Under the pieces are notes generated by a model that did not search any database, had not been told where the DNA came from, and saw nothing but the letters and a program-made list of their open reading frames with translations. From Bacteroidetes bacterium GWF2_35_48 (GTDB lineage: Bacteria; Bacteroidota; Bacteroidia; Bacteroidales; GWF2-35-48): 43,793 nucleotides of DNA. A program made the position numbers and the translations under genes. Numbering within the stretch: position 1 is the first letter of the stretch; every line of letters begins with the position of its first letter. Shown here piece after piece: positions 24,200 to 33,900 of the stretch. The stretch covers positions 1 through 43,793 of the forward strand of contig MEOG01000013.1 in NCBI GenBank assembly GCA_001769125.1, written 5' to 3'.

Positions 24200-25753
24200 G
24201 TGAAATTTTTTCTTTTAATCATATTATTATTTCTCTGTCGGTTCTCATTTAGCCAGTCTGCAAAAGATACCAGCAACGGTTATGTGAAATATTACTATGG
24301 AAACGGGGCATTGTCGAGTGAAGGTCTTATGGTAAACGGCAAACCCGAGGGATACTGGAAAACATATTATGTGGATGGTAAACTGAAATCTGAAGGATAT
24401 AGGAAAAATTTTCAGCTCGACAGTGTCTGGACTTTTTACGATGAGTCGGGAGTTACTGAAAAAATTATCAATTATTTATACGGGAAAAAGAACGGCCATT
24501 ATTATACTTTCAGCATAAAGAATACCGACAGCACAAAAGCAGGAGTTTTACTTTCCAAAGAATTATATCTCGACGACCAGAGGCAGGGTTTTTCTTACTT
24601 TTATTACAGCGATGGAAAAATTTACCGTATTATTCCCTACAAAGATGGAAAAAAAGACGGCATTGTCAAAGAATTCTCACGAGATAGTGTTATTATAACG
24701 CTTACCGAGTACCGCCGTGATTTTTATATTGACAGGGAAAAAATAAATCGCACAGATAAAAAAGGTCGCAAGCAGGGGGTTTGGAAAGATTTTTATCCCA
24801 ATGATAAAGTTAAAACCGAAGCAAATTATATGGATGGTTTGCTAACCGGATATTATAAAGAATATGACATAGCCGGAAAAGTAATCAAAGAAATTAAATA
24901 CGATAAAGGGCTGGAAATTATTGATACTGTCTCAACGGAAAAAATTGTGCAGAAAAATTTATATCACGAAAACGGGATTGTAAAATACAATGGTGCTTAC
25001 AGAGATAGCGTTCCCATTGGTATACACCGCGAATATTCTGAAAGTGGGGAAGTTGTAAAAGCCTATGAATATAATGATTTTGGAAAAAAAACAGGCGAAG
25101 GCATTGTTGATAAAACAGGTTTAAAACAGGGCAAATGGAGGCATTTTTTTGAAGAAGGAACAATTCAGGCTGTAGGAGAATATAAGAATAACCGGAAAAC
25201 CGGCGAATGGTCGTATTTTTTTCCAGGCGGAAATGTGGAACAAAGAGGAGTATATATCCATGGAAAACCTGATGGAGTGTGGAAATGGTTTTATAACAAT
25301 GGAAAATTATTAAGGGAAGAAAATTTTGAAAGAGGCATGGAAGAGGGCTTGTTTGTTGAATATTCAGAGGACGGAAAAGAAATAACTAAAGGTGAATATT
25401 CGGAGGGAGAAAAACTGGGATCTTGGTTTCATGATGTGGGAGATTACCGCGAAGAAGGCAATTACAAACATGGGCTTCAGGATGGTATCTGGAAATGGTA
25501 TTATAATAACACTGGTACTTTACAGTTTGAAGGTCGTTTTATCGAAGGAGAGCCAGACGGCATGCATAAATTTTATCATGAAAACGGTATGCTAAAGTTA
25601 GCGGGAAAATATATTATGGGGAAAAAAGAAGGCAACTGGAAACGCTATTCCGAACAGGGAGTTATAGAAATAGAATTTACCTATAAAGCAGGAAAAGAAA
25701 TTCGCGTGGATGGCATGAAATGGAAATGGCCCGACGAAACAAAGAAAAAATAA
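24200..25753 (+). CDS. Secreted YwqK/MORN-2 repeat protein
   Basis: 517 aa, signal peptide (about 1-19, cut before Gln in SFSQ), then tandem repeats of about 23 residues of the MORN-2/YwqK kind along the whole length. The pattern is G-x-W-x-x-[YF]-[YF]-x-[ND]-G-x-[LV]-x-x-E-G-x-Y, for example EGYWKTYYVDGKLKSEGYR and TGEWSYFFPGGNVEQRGVY. Such beta-hairpin repeats occur in surface or periplasmic proteins; annotation as antitoxin by homology to YwqK is common but not supported here. GTG start at 24200; the signal peptide begins immediately after it. A shorter relative is at 42522. Confidence 0.88.
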   Translation: MKFFLLIILLFLCRFSFSQSAKDTSNGYVKYYYGNGALSSEGLMVNGKPEGYWKTYYVDGKLKSEGYRKNFQLDSVWTFYDESGVTEKIINYLYGKKNGHYYTFSIKNTDSTKAGVLLSKELYLDDQRQGFSYFYYSDGKIYRIIPYKDGKKDGIVKEFSRDSVIITLTEYRRDFYIDREKINRTDKKGRKQGVWKDFYPNDKVKTEANYMDGLLTGYYKEYDIAGKVIKEIKYDKGLEIIDTVSTEKIVQKNLYHENGIVKYNGAYRDSVPIGIHREYSESGEVVKAYEYNDFGKKTGEGIVDKTGLKQGKWRHFFEEGTIQAVGEYKNNRKTGEWSYFFPGGNVEQRGVYIHGKPDGVWKWFYNNGKLLREENFERGMEEGLFVEYSEDGKEITKGEYSEGEKLGSWFHDVGDYREEGNYKHGLQDGIWKWYYNNTGTLQFEGRFIEGEPDGMHKFYHENGMLKLAGKYIMGKKEGNWKRYSEQGVIEIEFTYKAGKEIRVDGMKWKWPDETKKK

Positions 25754-25780
25754 ATTTACCCATATTAAATTCTTTTGTAC

Positions 25781-25801
25781 AGACGTTGCGATGCAACGTC
25801 T
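25781..25801. repeat. Palindromic repeat between convergent genes
   Basis: AGACGTTGC (25781-25789), loop GAT, GCAACGTCT (25793-25801). The ACGTTGC...GCAACGT arms have the form of a palindrome found dispersed in many bacterial genomes. Placed between two convergent genes, it may also stop transcription from both sides. Confidence 0.65.
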
Positions 25802-25813
25802 CTCCATATTTAA

Positions 25814-26359
25814 TCAATACCCATTAAGCCGACTCATTTCTTCTGTTGTTTTGCGAATTTTATTTCTAAGCGGATCATCTGTTGCCGGATAACCTAATGT
25901 TATAAGCAGTCCGATTCTTTTCTTTTTAGGAATATTCAATAATTTCTGAATAGGTTTTTCATTAAACCAGCCGAGCATGCAAGTTCCAAGACCGAGTTCT
26001 GCTGCTTGTAAACAAAGATGTTCTGCTGCTATGCCAATATCTATTAAAGGAAATTCACGGTCTTTGATAAAAGCCCCGACTTGTGTAATAAGCTTTGTTT
26101 TTTCTATCACAATTACAATAATCACAGGTACCTGATGAACAAATTTATTGAAAGAAACTACAGAGCCATAGGTTTCTACAGCTACTTTTTCTTTCAGCTC
26201 GGGGTTATCTACCACGATAAATGTCCATGGCTGAGAATTTGAAGCCGATGGAGCCATTCTGGCAGCCTCAATACATAATTGAATTTTTTCTTTCTCAACA
26301 TTGATGTCGCTATACCTGCGGGTACTCTGTCTTGTTTTTATCAGTTCCTGAAAATTCAC
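25814..26359 (-). CDS. Nitroreductase-family flavoprotein
   Basis: 181-aa FMN-dependent NAD(P)H oxidoreductase of the nitroreductase superfamily. The N-terminal FMN phosphate site is RQSTRRYS (10-17). APSASNSQPWTF (36-47) is the conserved second FMN segment, and EHLCLQAAELGLGTCMLGWF is the helix and loop before the C-terminal GYP motif (TLGYPATDDP). Substrate unknown. Start GTG (26357-26359); no in-frame ATG gives a better N-terminus. Own promoter upstream. Confidence 0.9.
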   Translation of the reverse strand: MNFQELIKTRQSTRRYSDINVEKEKIQLCIEAARMAPSASNSQPWTFIVVDNPELKEKVAVETYGSVVSFNKFVHQVPVIIVIVIEKTKLITQVGAFIKDREFPLIDIGIAAEHLCLQAAELGLGTCMLGWFNEKPIQKLLNIPKKKRIGLLITLGYPATDDPLRNKIRKTTEEMSRLNGY

Positions 26360-26380
26360 GTGAAATTATTTTAATGCAAC

Positions 26381-26412
26381 CAAATTAATAAAAATAACGT
26401 CTGCTATTCAAA
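26381..26412 (-). promoter_or_regulatory. Promoter of nitroreductase gene
   Basis: Leftward TTTG (26409-26412), 20 nt, TTAATTTG (26381-26388), one mismatch to TAnnTTTG. Confidence 0.5.
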
Positions 26413-26563
26413 GCTCGAAATTATAAAAAATACGAAGATAAATAGCCTTTTTATATTCGTTTATCATATTTTCATCAATTTTATGATATTTTTAACACGC
26501 TGCTTAAAAAAAAATATTAGTTTCGGACTTTGAATAATTGAATAGTAATCAAATTTTATTTAT

Positions 26564-28735
26564 ATGAAAACAAAAATTACACTTCTTGCCTTTGCTTTTT
26601 TATTGACAATTGGTATTTCTTTTGCGAAGCATGTTCCTGTTGAATATGCGCAGAAAATCGGGAAAAACTTTTTTTATGAAAGAGCTAAATTATCAAAATA
26701 TGTTGTATACAACAATATTTCGTTAAGTCTTCTTACCATGAATAAAACAACAGACCCCGATTTTTATATTTTTAATGTTAATGATAATCAGGGTTATGTT
26801 ATTATTTCTGCAGACGATCTTGTTCGCCCGATTTTGGCTTACAGCATTGAGCAGCCTTTTAATCTGGAAAAAACTCCCGCTCCTGTTACCATGATGCTGG
26901 AAGGATACGGCAGAGTTATTCAGGAAGCAAAATCCGGAAAAGCTGTTTCTGATGATGAAATTCGTTCTGTTTGGGGTCGTTTTGATTATAACAGCCCCCA
27001 AAAAGCTACTAAAGAAACAACAGCTCTTGTTTCTCCTTTGTTATTGACAAAATGGGATCAGGGCTCTCCTTTTAATATTGCTTGCCCTGTAGATGCTGCC
27101 GGAGATGGTGGTCATGTTTATGTTGGATGTGTTGCAGTAGCTATGGCACAGGTTGTAAAATATTATAATTTTCCCACAACAGGTACTGGTTCTTATACGC
27201 ATTACAGTTTTGCAAATGGCGGTTATGGAAACATAACAATAAATTTTGCCAATCAAACTTATGATTGGTCTGCAATGCCATTTACAACTGCCGGTACTTC
27301 TTATTTCGATGAAATGGCAAAACTAATGTATCATTTAGGTGTTGCATGTAAAATGAGCTGGAGTGCCGACGGATCAAGTTCTAATGCATCCAATGCTTAC
27401 AACGGTTTAAAAAATTATTACAGATACGATCCTTCTATTGCTTTGGTTTATAAAACGAGTTATACAGACGCTTCCTGGAAAACCTTACTTAAAAATTCTT
27501 TAAATGCTAAAAGACCTTTGATATATGTTGGAAGACCTGTTTCAGGAGCCGGACACGCATGGAATTGTGATGGATACGATGATGCTTCTGGTGAAGATAT
27601 GTTTCACATGAACTGGGGTTGGGGTGGTTATAATGATGGTTTTTATCTTCTTACCAACTTATATGCTCCTGCATCTCCAGGTCAACCCGCTTCTTCTTTA
27701 ATGGAAGATCAGCAAGTAATTCATAATATATTCCCTCCAACAACACTTGCTGCCCCCAATAATTACCCACTTAATTGTACAACAAGTAGAACGTTTACAA
27801 ACATTGAAGGAAATTTTGAAGATGGCAGCGGTCATAATGATTATCAGAATAATCAAACATGTACGTATCTTATTAATCCAACATGTGGTGCTTATGTAAG
27901 ATTATATTTTGATGCATTTGATGTTGAAGCCAGTGATGCTTTGTATATTTATGATGGTGATTCTGATACCGACAGTCTGATTGCTGTTTACCACGGCGGA
28001 GATACTCCTGAAATGCATAACGCATCAGGCAAAAATGTATTTTTGAAATTTATTACAAATGGTTCCGGAACGGCTCCAGGTTGGGTAGCCAGATATGCAA
28101 TTGACTACTGCAAGTCCTCATTGGCATTTACTACACAAAGTGGTACTTTCAGCGATGGAAGCGGTCCTTGTGAATATAAGAAATCAACAAACTGCACCTG
28201 GTCAATCAATGTTCCGGGAGCTACATCTATTAATATTAATTTTACCGAATTTGCCCTTGCATCTGATGCTGATTTCTTATCTGTTTATAAAAATGAAATT
28301 TCAACGGCAAACCTTATTCAGAAATTTACATATCTGAATGTTCCTTCTGGTACTATTACAGTTCCGGCTGGTATATCTACCCTGAGATTTTTTACCAATA
28401 CCTCTTTAAGTACTCAAGGTTGGGCTTTAAATTACAATGCTATTGTTTCAGATGTGAATAATCTTTCTGAGCCTACTTCAGAAGTGTATGTTTATCCGAA
28501 TCCTTTTAATGAGGATGCTGTTATCAGTTATGATATAAATGTTTCCGGAAAAGTAAGGTTAAGTATTTCAAATGTGATAGGACAGGAAATTTATGTAAGA
28601 GAAAAAAATACTCCTGCCGGACATTATGAAAACAGTATTAAGTCTTTGATTCCTTCATTAAAACAGGGAATTTACTTAATAAAACTCGAATCAGAAGGAA
28701 AATCTGTTGTTAAACGTTTGGTCTATACAAAATAA
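26564..28735 (+). CDS. Secreted C10 (streptopain-like) protease, type IX tail
   Basis: 723 aa. Signal peptide 1-21; Spi-like propeptide about 22-145 with FYIFNVNDNQGYVIISADD, which inhibits the enzyme until cleaved. The C10 cysteine peptidase domain is about 155-390, with nucleophile Cys189 in VGCVAVAMAQ, catalytic His331 in GAGHAWNCDGY, and MNWGWGGYNDGFY (349-361). Two CUB-like domains follow, about 405-514 and 515-625, each with paired Cys. The last about 80 residues are a Por secretion tail (VYPNPFNEDAVI ... KQGIYLIKLESEGKSVVKRL), directing export by the type IX system. So it is an extracellular or surface protease, likely for nutrient acquisition or attack on other cells. Single-gene unit with a terminator. 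Confidence 0.93.
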   Translation: MKTKITLLAFAFLLTIGISFAKHVPVEYAQKIGKNFFYERAKLSKYVVYNNISLSLLTMNKTTDPDFYIFNVNDNQGYVIISADDLVRPILAYSIEQPFNLEKTPAPVTMMLEGYGRVIQEAKSGKAVSDDEIRSVWGRFDYNSPQKATKETTALVSPLLLTKWDQGSPFNIACPVDAAGDGGHVYVGCVAVAMAQVVKYYNFPTTGTGSYTHYSFANGGYGNITINFANQTYDWSAMPFTTAGTSYFDEMAKLMYHLGVACKMSWSADGSSSNASNAYNGLKNYYRYDPSIALVYKTSYTDASWKTLLKNSLNAKRPLIYVGRPVSGAGHAWNCDGYDDASGEDMFHMNWGWGGYNDGFYLLTNLYAPASPGQPASSLMEDQQVIHNIFPPTTLAAPNNYPLNCTTSRTFTNIEGNFEDGSGHNDYQNNQTCTYLINPTCGAYVRLYFDAFDVEASDALYIYDGDSDTDSLIAVYHGGDTPEMHNASGKNVFLKFITNGSGTAPGWVARYAIDYCKSSLAFTTQSGTFSDGSGPCEYKKSTNCTWSINVPGATSININFTEFALASDADFLSVYKNEISTANLIQKFTYLNVPSGTITVPAGISTLRFFTNTSLSTQGWALNYNAIVSDVNNLSEPTSEVYVYPNPFNEDAVISYDINVSGKVRLSISNVIGQEIYVREKNTPAGHYENSIKSLIPSLKQGIYLIKLESEGKSVVKRLVYTK

Positions 28736-28759
28736 AAGTTTATTGAATTTTAATAAATA

Positions 28760-28787
28760 AAAAAAGCTCCTTTCGGGGCTTTTTTTT
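28760..28787 (+). terminator. Intrinsic terminator of C10 protease gene
   Basis: AAAAAAGCTCC, loop TTTC, GGGGCTTTTTTT; the stem has one G-T wobble. It starts about 25 bp after the stop and ends in a T run. Confidence 0.85.
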
Positions 28788-28827
28788 ATATTCGTTGCCG
28801 GATTTTAAATTAATAAATCAAAAAGTC

Positions 28828-30843
28828 ATGACAAAAAAAGAATTTCAAAAAGCCGTATTGCAGGGAATTCCTGAAGTTTTACCAAGTGTTAAATCCTACG
28901 AAACAAACATAAATCATGCTCCAAAACGTAAGGACATTCTTACAAAAGAAGAAAAAAAATTAGCCCTGAAAAATGCATTACGCTATTTCGATAAAAAGCA
29001 TCATGCTGTACTTGCTCCTGAGTTTTATAAAGAATTAGAAATCTATGGTCGTATCTACATGTACCGATTCCGTCCGGATTATCCTATTTCAGCGCGCACA
29101 ATCAATGATTTTCCTCACAAATCAACACAAGCGGCTGCTATTATGCTTATGCTTAGTAATAATCTTGATTATGCAATAGCGCAGCATCCGCATGAACTCA
29201 TTACCTACGGTGGCAATGGCTCTGTTTTTCAGAACTGGGTACAATACCTGCTTACAATGAAATATCTGGCTACAATGACCGAGGAACAGACGCTCGTGTT
29301 GTATTCGGGTCATCCTATGGGTTTGTTTCCCTCGCATAAAGACGCACCACGTGTTGTTGTAACAAATGGCATGGTTATCCCAAATTATTCAAAACCCGAT
29401 GACTGGGAGCGTTTCAATGCGCTTGGTGTTTCGCAATACGGACAAATGACTGCTGGCTCTTTTATGTACATCGGACCACAGGGAATTGTGCATGGAACAA
29501 CAATTACGGTTTTGAATGCAGGGAGAAAAATATCAAAGAAAAAAGGAGAAACAGATTTGGGCGGAAAATTATTTGTAACCTCCGGACTTGGCGGAATGTC
29601 AGGCGCACAACCGAAAGCTGCTGTTATTGCAGGCTGCGTAGGTGTGGTTGCAGAAATCAATCCCAAAGCAGTTCAAACAAGACACACTCAGGGCTGGGTG
29701 GACGAAGTTTATGAAGATCTTGAGTTGTTAATGGAGCGTATTGATGTTGCTGTTGACAATAAAGAAGCTGTGTCGCTGGCATATCAGGGAAATATTGTTG
29801 ATTTGTGGGAGGCGCTGTTAAAAGCAGGGCGTAAGGTTGACATGGGATCAGATCAGACCTCTCTGCACAATCCGTGGGCAGGGGGCTATTATCCTGCTGG
29901 TTTAAGCTTCGAGGAATCGAAAAAAATGATGGTAGAAAAACCTACAAAATTTAAAGAAAAAGTTCAGGAATCATTACGCAGACACGTTACTGCCATTAAT
30001 AAACTTGCCACAAAAGGAATGTATTTCTTCGATTATGGAAACGCTTTTTTACTGGAATCAAGCCGTGCAGGAGCCGATATTTTAAATAAAGAAGGCAAAT
30101 TCAAATATCCTTCATACGTGCAGGACATCATGGGTCCTATGTGTTTTGATTATGGCTTTGGTCCTTTCCGTTGGGTATGCACTTCTTCTGATCCAAAAGA
30201 TTTAGATATTACAGATAAAATTGCCATGAACGTGTTGGAGAAAATAGCTGTAACTTGTCCGCCTGAAATAAAACAACAAATGAAAGACAATATCAAATGG
30301 ATAAAAGAAGCGAAACAAAATAAATTAGTAGTGGGCTCACAAGCGCGTATTTTATATGCCGATTGCGAAGGCCGCACTAAAATTGCAGAAGCATTTAACA
30401 AGGCTATTCGTGATAAGAAAATATCAGCACCTGTTGTCTTAGGCCGTGACCATCACGATGTATCAGGAACCGACTCTCCCTACCGTGAAACGTCCAACAT
30501 TTATGATGGCTCTTCATTTACAGCCGACATGGCAATACAGAATGTAATTGGTGATTCGTTCCGTGGCGCAACCTGGGTTTCCATTCACAATGGCGGTGGC
30601 GTTGGCTGGGGCGAAGTAATTAACGGAGGCTTTGGAATGGTACTCGATGGCAGTAAAGATGCCGACCGCCGCCTAAAAATGATGCTTCACTGGGACGTAA
30701 ACAATGGTATTGCGCGCCGCAGTTGGGCAAGAAACGAAGGTGCGGTATTTGCCATAAAACGCGAAATGAAACGCACACCAAGCCTGAAAGTAACAGTTCC
30801 TAATATTGCAGACGACAAGCTGATTGATAAAGTTGTAAAGTAA
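28828..30843 (+). CDS. hutU: Urocanate hydratase
   Basis: 671 aa. Uses tightly bound NAD+ to hydrate urocanate to imidazolonepropionate, the second step of histidine breakdown. Recognised by YGGNGSVFQNWVQY, SGHPMGLFPSH, GSFMYIGPQGIVHGT, GGLGGMSGAQPKAA and YADCEGRTKIA. Longer than the 550-560 aa of Bacillus-type enzymes and close to the longer form of this phylum and eukaryotes. Start: the frame opens at a TTG (28795) inside the terminator tail of the previous gene; ATG 28828 (MTKKEFQKAVLQGIP) is preferred. No hutH, hutI or folate-linked hut gene is adjacent, so the pathway must be completed elsewhere. Confidence 0.95.
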   Translation: MTKKEFQKAVLQGIPEVLPSVKSYETNINHAPKRKDILTKEEKKLALKNALRYFDKKHHAVLAPEFYKELEIYGRIYMYRFRPDYPISARTINDFPHKSTQAAAIMLMLSNNLDYAIAQHPHELITYGGNGSVFQNWVQYLLTMKYLATMTEEQTLVLYSGHPMGLFPSHKDAPRVVVTNGMVIPNYSKPDDWERFNALGVSQYGQMTAGSFMYIGPQGIVHGTTITVLNAGRKISKKKGETDLGGKLFVTSGLGGMSGAQPKAAVIAGCVGVVAEINPKAVQTRHTQGWVDEVYEDLELLMERIDVAVDNKEAVSLAYQGNIVDLWEALLKAGRKVDMGSDQTSLHNPWAGGYYPAGLSFEESKKMMVEKPTKFKEKVQESLRRHVTAINKLATKGMYFFDYGNAFLLESSRAGADILNKEGKFKYPSYVQDIMGPMCFDYGFGPFRWVCTSSDPKDLDITDKIAMNVLEKIAVTCPPEIKQQMKDNIKWIKEAKQNKLVVGSQARILYADCEGRTKIAEAFNKAIRDKKISAPVVLGRDHHDVSGTDSPYRETSNIYDGSSFTADMAIQNVIGDSFRGATWVSIHNGGGVGWGEVINGGFGMVLDGSKDADRRLKMMLHWDVNNGIARRSWARNEGAVFAIKREMKRTPSLKVTVPNIADDKLIDKVVK

Positions 30844-30858
30844 TTTTTTAAAATTAAG

Positions 30859-30889
30859 GAGCGGAGCAGTATCAGTATTTACTCCGCTC
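30859..30889. repeat. 8-bp hairpin after hutU
   Basis: GAGCGGAG (30859-30866) / CTCCGCTC (30882-30889) with a 15-nt loop, 15 bp before the next start codon. No T tract; may be a weak terminator or palindromic repeat. Confidence 0.5.
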
Positions 30890-30904
30890 AGTATCCCCAA
30901 ATAA

Positions 30905-33900
30905 ATGACAAAAGTTTTTGTATTTATAGTACTCTTTTTATTTCCTGCAATTTTTTTTGCGCAATCGCCTGTTTTTAGAAATTATTCTACCAGAAACGGG
31001 CTTCCTTCCAATGAAGTTTTTCAGGTATATCAAGACTCCAAGGGTTTTATTTGGGCTTGCACCAATTCCGGGGTAAGCAAATTCGATGGCTATAAATTCC
31101 GAAATTTCGACAGATCTAGTGGCTTGCCGGATAACGTTGTGTTTAATATTTATGAAGATTATTCTGGAAAAATTTGGTTTTTACCCTTGTCGAATAAATT
31201 ATCTTATTTTTTTAAAGACTCTATTTTTCAATACCCCTTTAATGATACGCTAACAAAAATTATTAAGGGTACGAAACCAATGGTGAAAAATAGTTTTTTC
31301 GTGAGTGAGAAGGGAGTTGTGAGTTTTGGAATCCGGTCGTCTGGTTTTTTTGAAATTTCTCCAAATGGTACATATAAAATTAGCTTTACCGATAGCCTTG
31401 AATCAAATTATCTGTTCAATAAATCGGGGAAAGTTATATATGTATCAACTGTTTCAAAAAACATGTCTTTACGTTATTATTTGAATGATCGATATTGTCC
31501 TATTGATAGCCTATGCTGGAAAACTACAGGGGCATTCCCATTAACTGTTTTAATGAAAAATGGTCATGTGTTGTTTGCCGCAGACAACGAAGTGCTGGAA
31601 ATTATTGATGGCAAAAGCGTAAAGCGTCACTCAATTTTTGCAACAGTTATTTGGTTATATGTTGACAAACACGGAGGAGTTTGGATTGGAACGAGCAAAA
31701 ATGGTGTGAAATATTATAAAAATGGAAATCTTAATTCCAAACCAGAACATTATTTTAAATCATTATCTGTGACTGGGATTATTTGTGATACAGAAGGAGG
31801 AGTATGGCTTAGCACACTTGAAGAGGGGCTTTTTTACACCTCAGGACTGGAGTTTAAAACTTTTACTATGGATGATGGTTTGGCTGCAAAAAAAATAACA
31901 TGTCTATCTGTTGATCAGAATAATAATTTATTAGCAGGAACAGCTGTTTCTGTGATTCATCAATTTATGAAAAATTCAAATATTAAAACAATCCTGATGA
32001 AAGAAAGTAAGGATCTTTACATAAATTGTTTTTTACAAATAGACAAAACTATTTATTATGGGTCGAATAAATTTATTGGTTCTATTGACAATAAAATTTT
32101 ACAAGACGATAAACGAGAAGCTGTTCTTTCATATATTGATACGAATAAAACATCTGCATTATGTCTGCTTTCTGGAGATAGTAATGAAATTTGGATAGGT
32201 GGCTCCTGGGTTTTTGGGAAAACATGCAGAACCTTCTCAAAATGTAAAACAGAGTATTTTCATAGATCAATCCGTTGTCTTGCTCTTGAAAAAAATGATA
32301 AAGGTGCTGTTTACATTGGCACACCAAATGGTTTAATGATATACAAGGATGGTAAATTTATTGAAGGAAACACCCTGAACCCTGTATTTAATGAACGCAT
32401 TAGTAAAATTATTAACTTGGATAATGGAATTTTTGCATTTGGTACAAAAGGCGCAGGGCTTCTGCTTTTGGATGAAAAGCGTCTTTTATTAAAGAAAATT
32501 TCGAGCAAGGATGGACTTACCGGAAATACTATTACTGCTTTATACAGAGAGGGCAATGAATTGTGGATTGGTACAGAATCGGGTTTAAATAAAATGATTA
32601 TCCCTTTGTTTACAGATACAGTTTATCGAATTGAAAAATATACAATTGAAACAGGATTACCTACAAATGAAGTGAATGATATCGTTATTCAGGATTCCAT
32701 TGTTTGGATTGCCTCCAACAGTGGGGTAACCCGTTTCAATCGCTATAATGTTTCCAGAGTTTTTCCTGCCCCTCCTGTATATTTATTGGGCTTCACTGTG
32801 AATCAGAAAAAAACAGCACTAAAAAATTCGTATGAACTTACCTACGACCAGAATTTTCTTGTATTTGATTTTGTCGGTTTAAGCTATAGAAATGCAGGCA
32901 ATCTGACATACAAATACAAGATGCAAGGTCTTAGCGATGAATGGATACGAACATCTGTATCTCAGGTAATGTTTCCATTTCTTCCTCACGGAGAGTATAT
33001 TTTTACGCTTATTGCATTAAATAACGAAGGACTGGAAAGTCCGAACCCTTTAACAATTCACATTACAATTTTACCTCCCTTTTGGAAAACAAAATGGTTT
33101 ATGGCGATAGTTCTTTTATTAATTGCAGCATGTATTTACGCCTATATTAAGATGAGAGAAAAAAAGCTGATAGCCGAAAAGTTAAAACTGGAAAATCTTG
33201 TTATCGAAAGAACCAAAGAAGTTGTTATGCAAAATGAGGAGATCAGCATTCAGAAGGAAGAGATATTAGCCCAGCGCGACGAACTTCAGCTGCAAAAAGA
33301 TATAGTAGAAGAAAAAAACAGAGATATAACATCCAGCATTGAATATGCGCACCGGATACAGCAAGCTGTTCTTCCTTCAGATGATTTTTTAAAAAATACG
33401 TTTGCCGCAGTTGGCTTGCAGGATTTTTTTATTCTTTTTAAACCAAAAGACATTGTCTCTGGAGATTTTTATTTTATTGAAAGAAGGAAAGAAATGCTTT
33501 TGATAGCAGTTGCAGACTGTACAGGCCATGGGGTTCCGGGTGGTTTTATGAGTATGCTGGGCATTTCTTTTCTGCATGAAATTATTGCCCGCGAAGAGGT
33601 TTTTTCTGCAGCACACGTACTTGATGAATTACGTAAATCAGTTATAACCTCTTTACAACAAGAACCAAATATTGAAAATACGTTTTCTCGGGAAATGAAA
33701 ATTCGTGATGGTATGGATATTTCTTTCGTGGCTTTAAATACCAAAACACTGGAATTGCAATTTGCCGGGGCGAATAATCCTATTTATATTGTACCATTGC
33801 GCCATGGCGCAATGCCACAATTATTAAATGAAATTCGCCCCGACAAACAACCAATAGGGATTTACGAAAACATGAAACCATTTACCAATAATGTATTACA

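Noticed and set aside
24200-25753. Annotation of the YwqK/MORN protein as an antitoxin
   Set aside because: It has a signal peptide and no adjacent toxin; repeat similarity alone does not support that role.
28795-28827. TTG start 11 codons upstream for urocanase
   Set aside because: It lies directly behind the terminator of the previous gene, and the ATG at 28828 gives a normal urocanase start.
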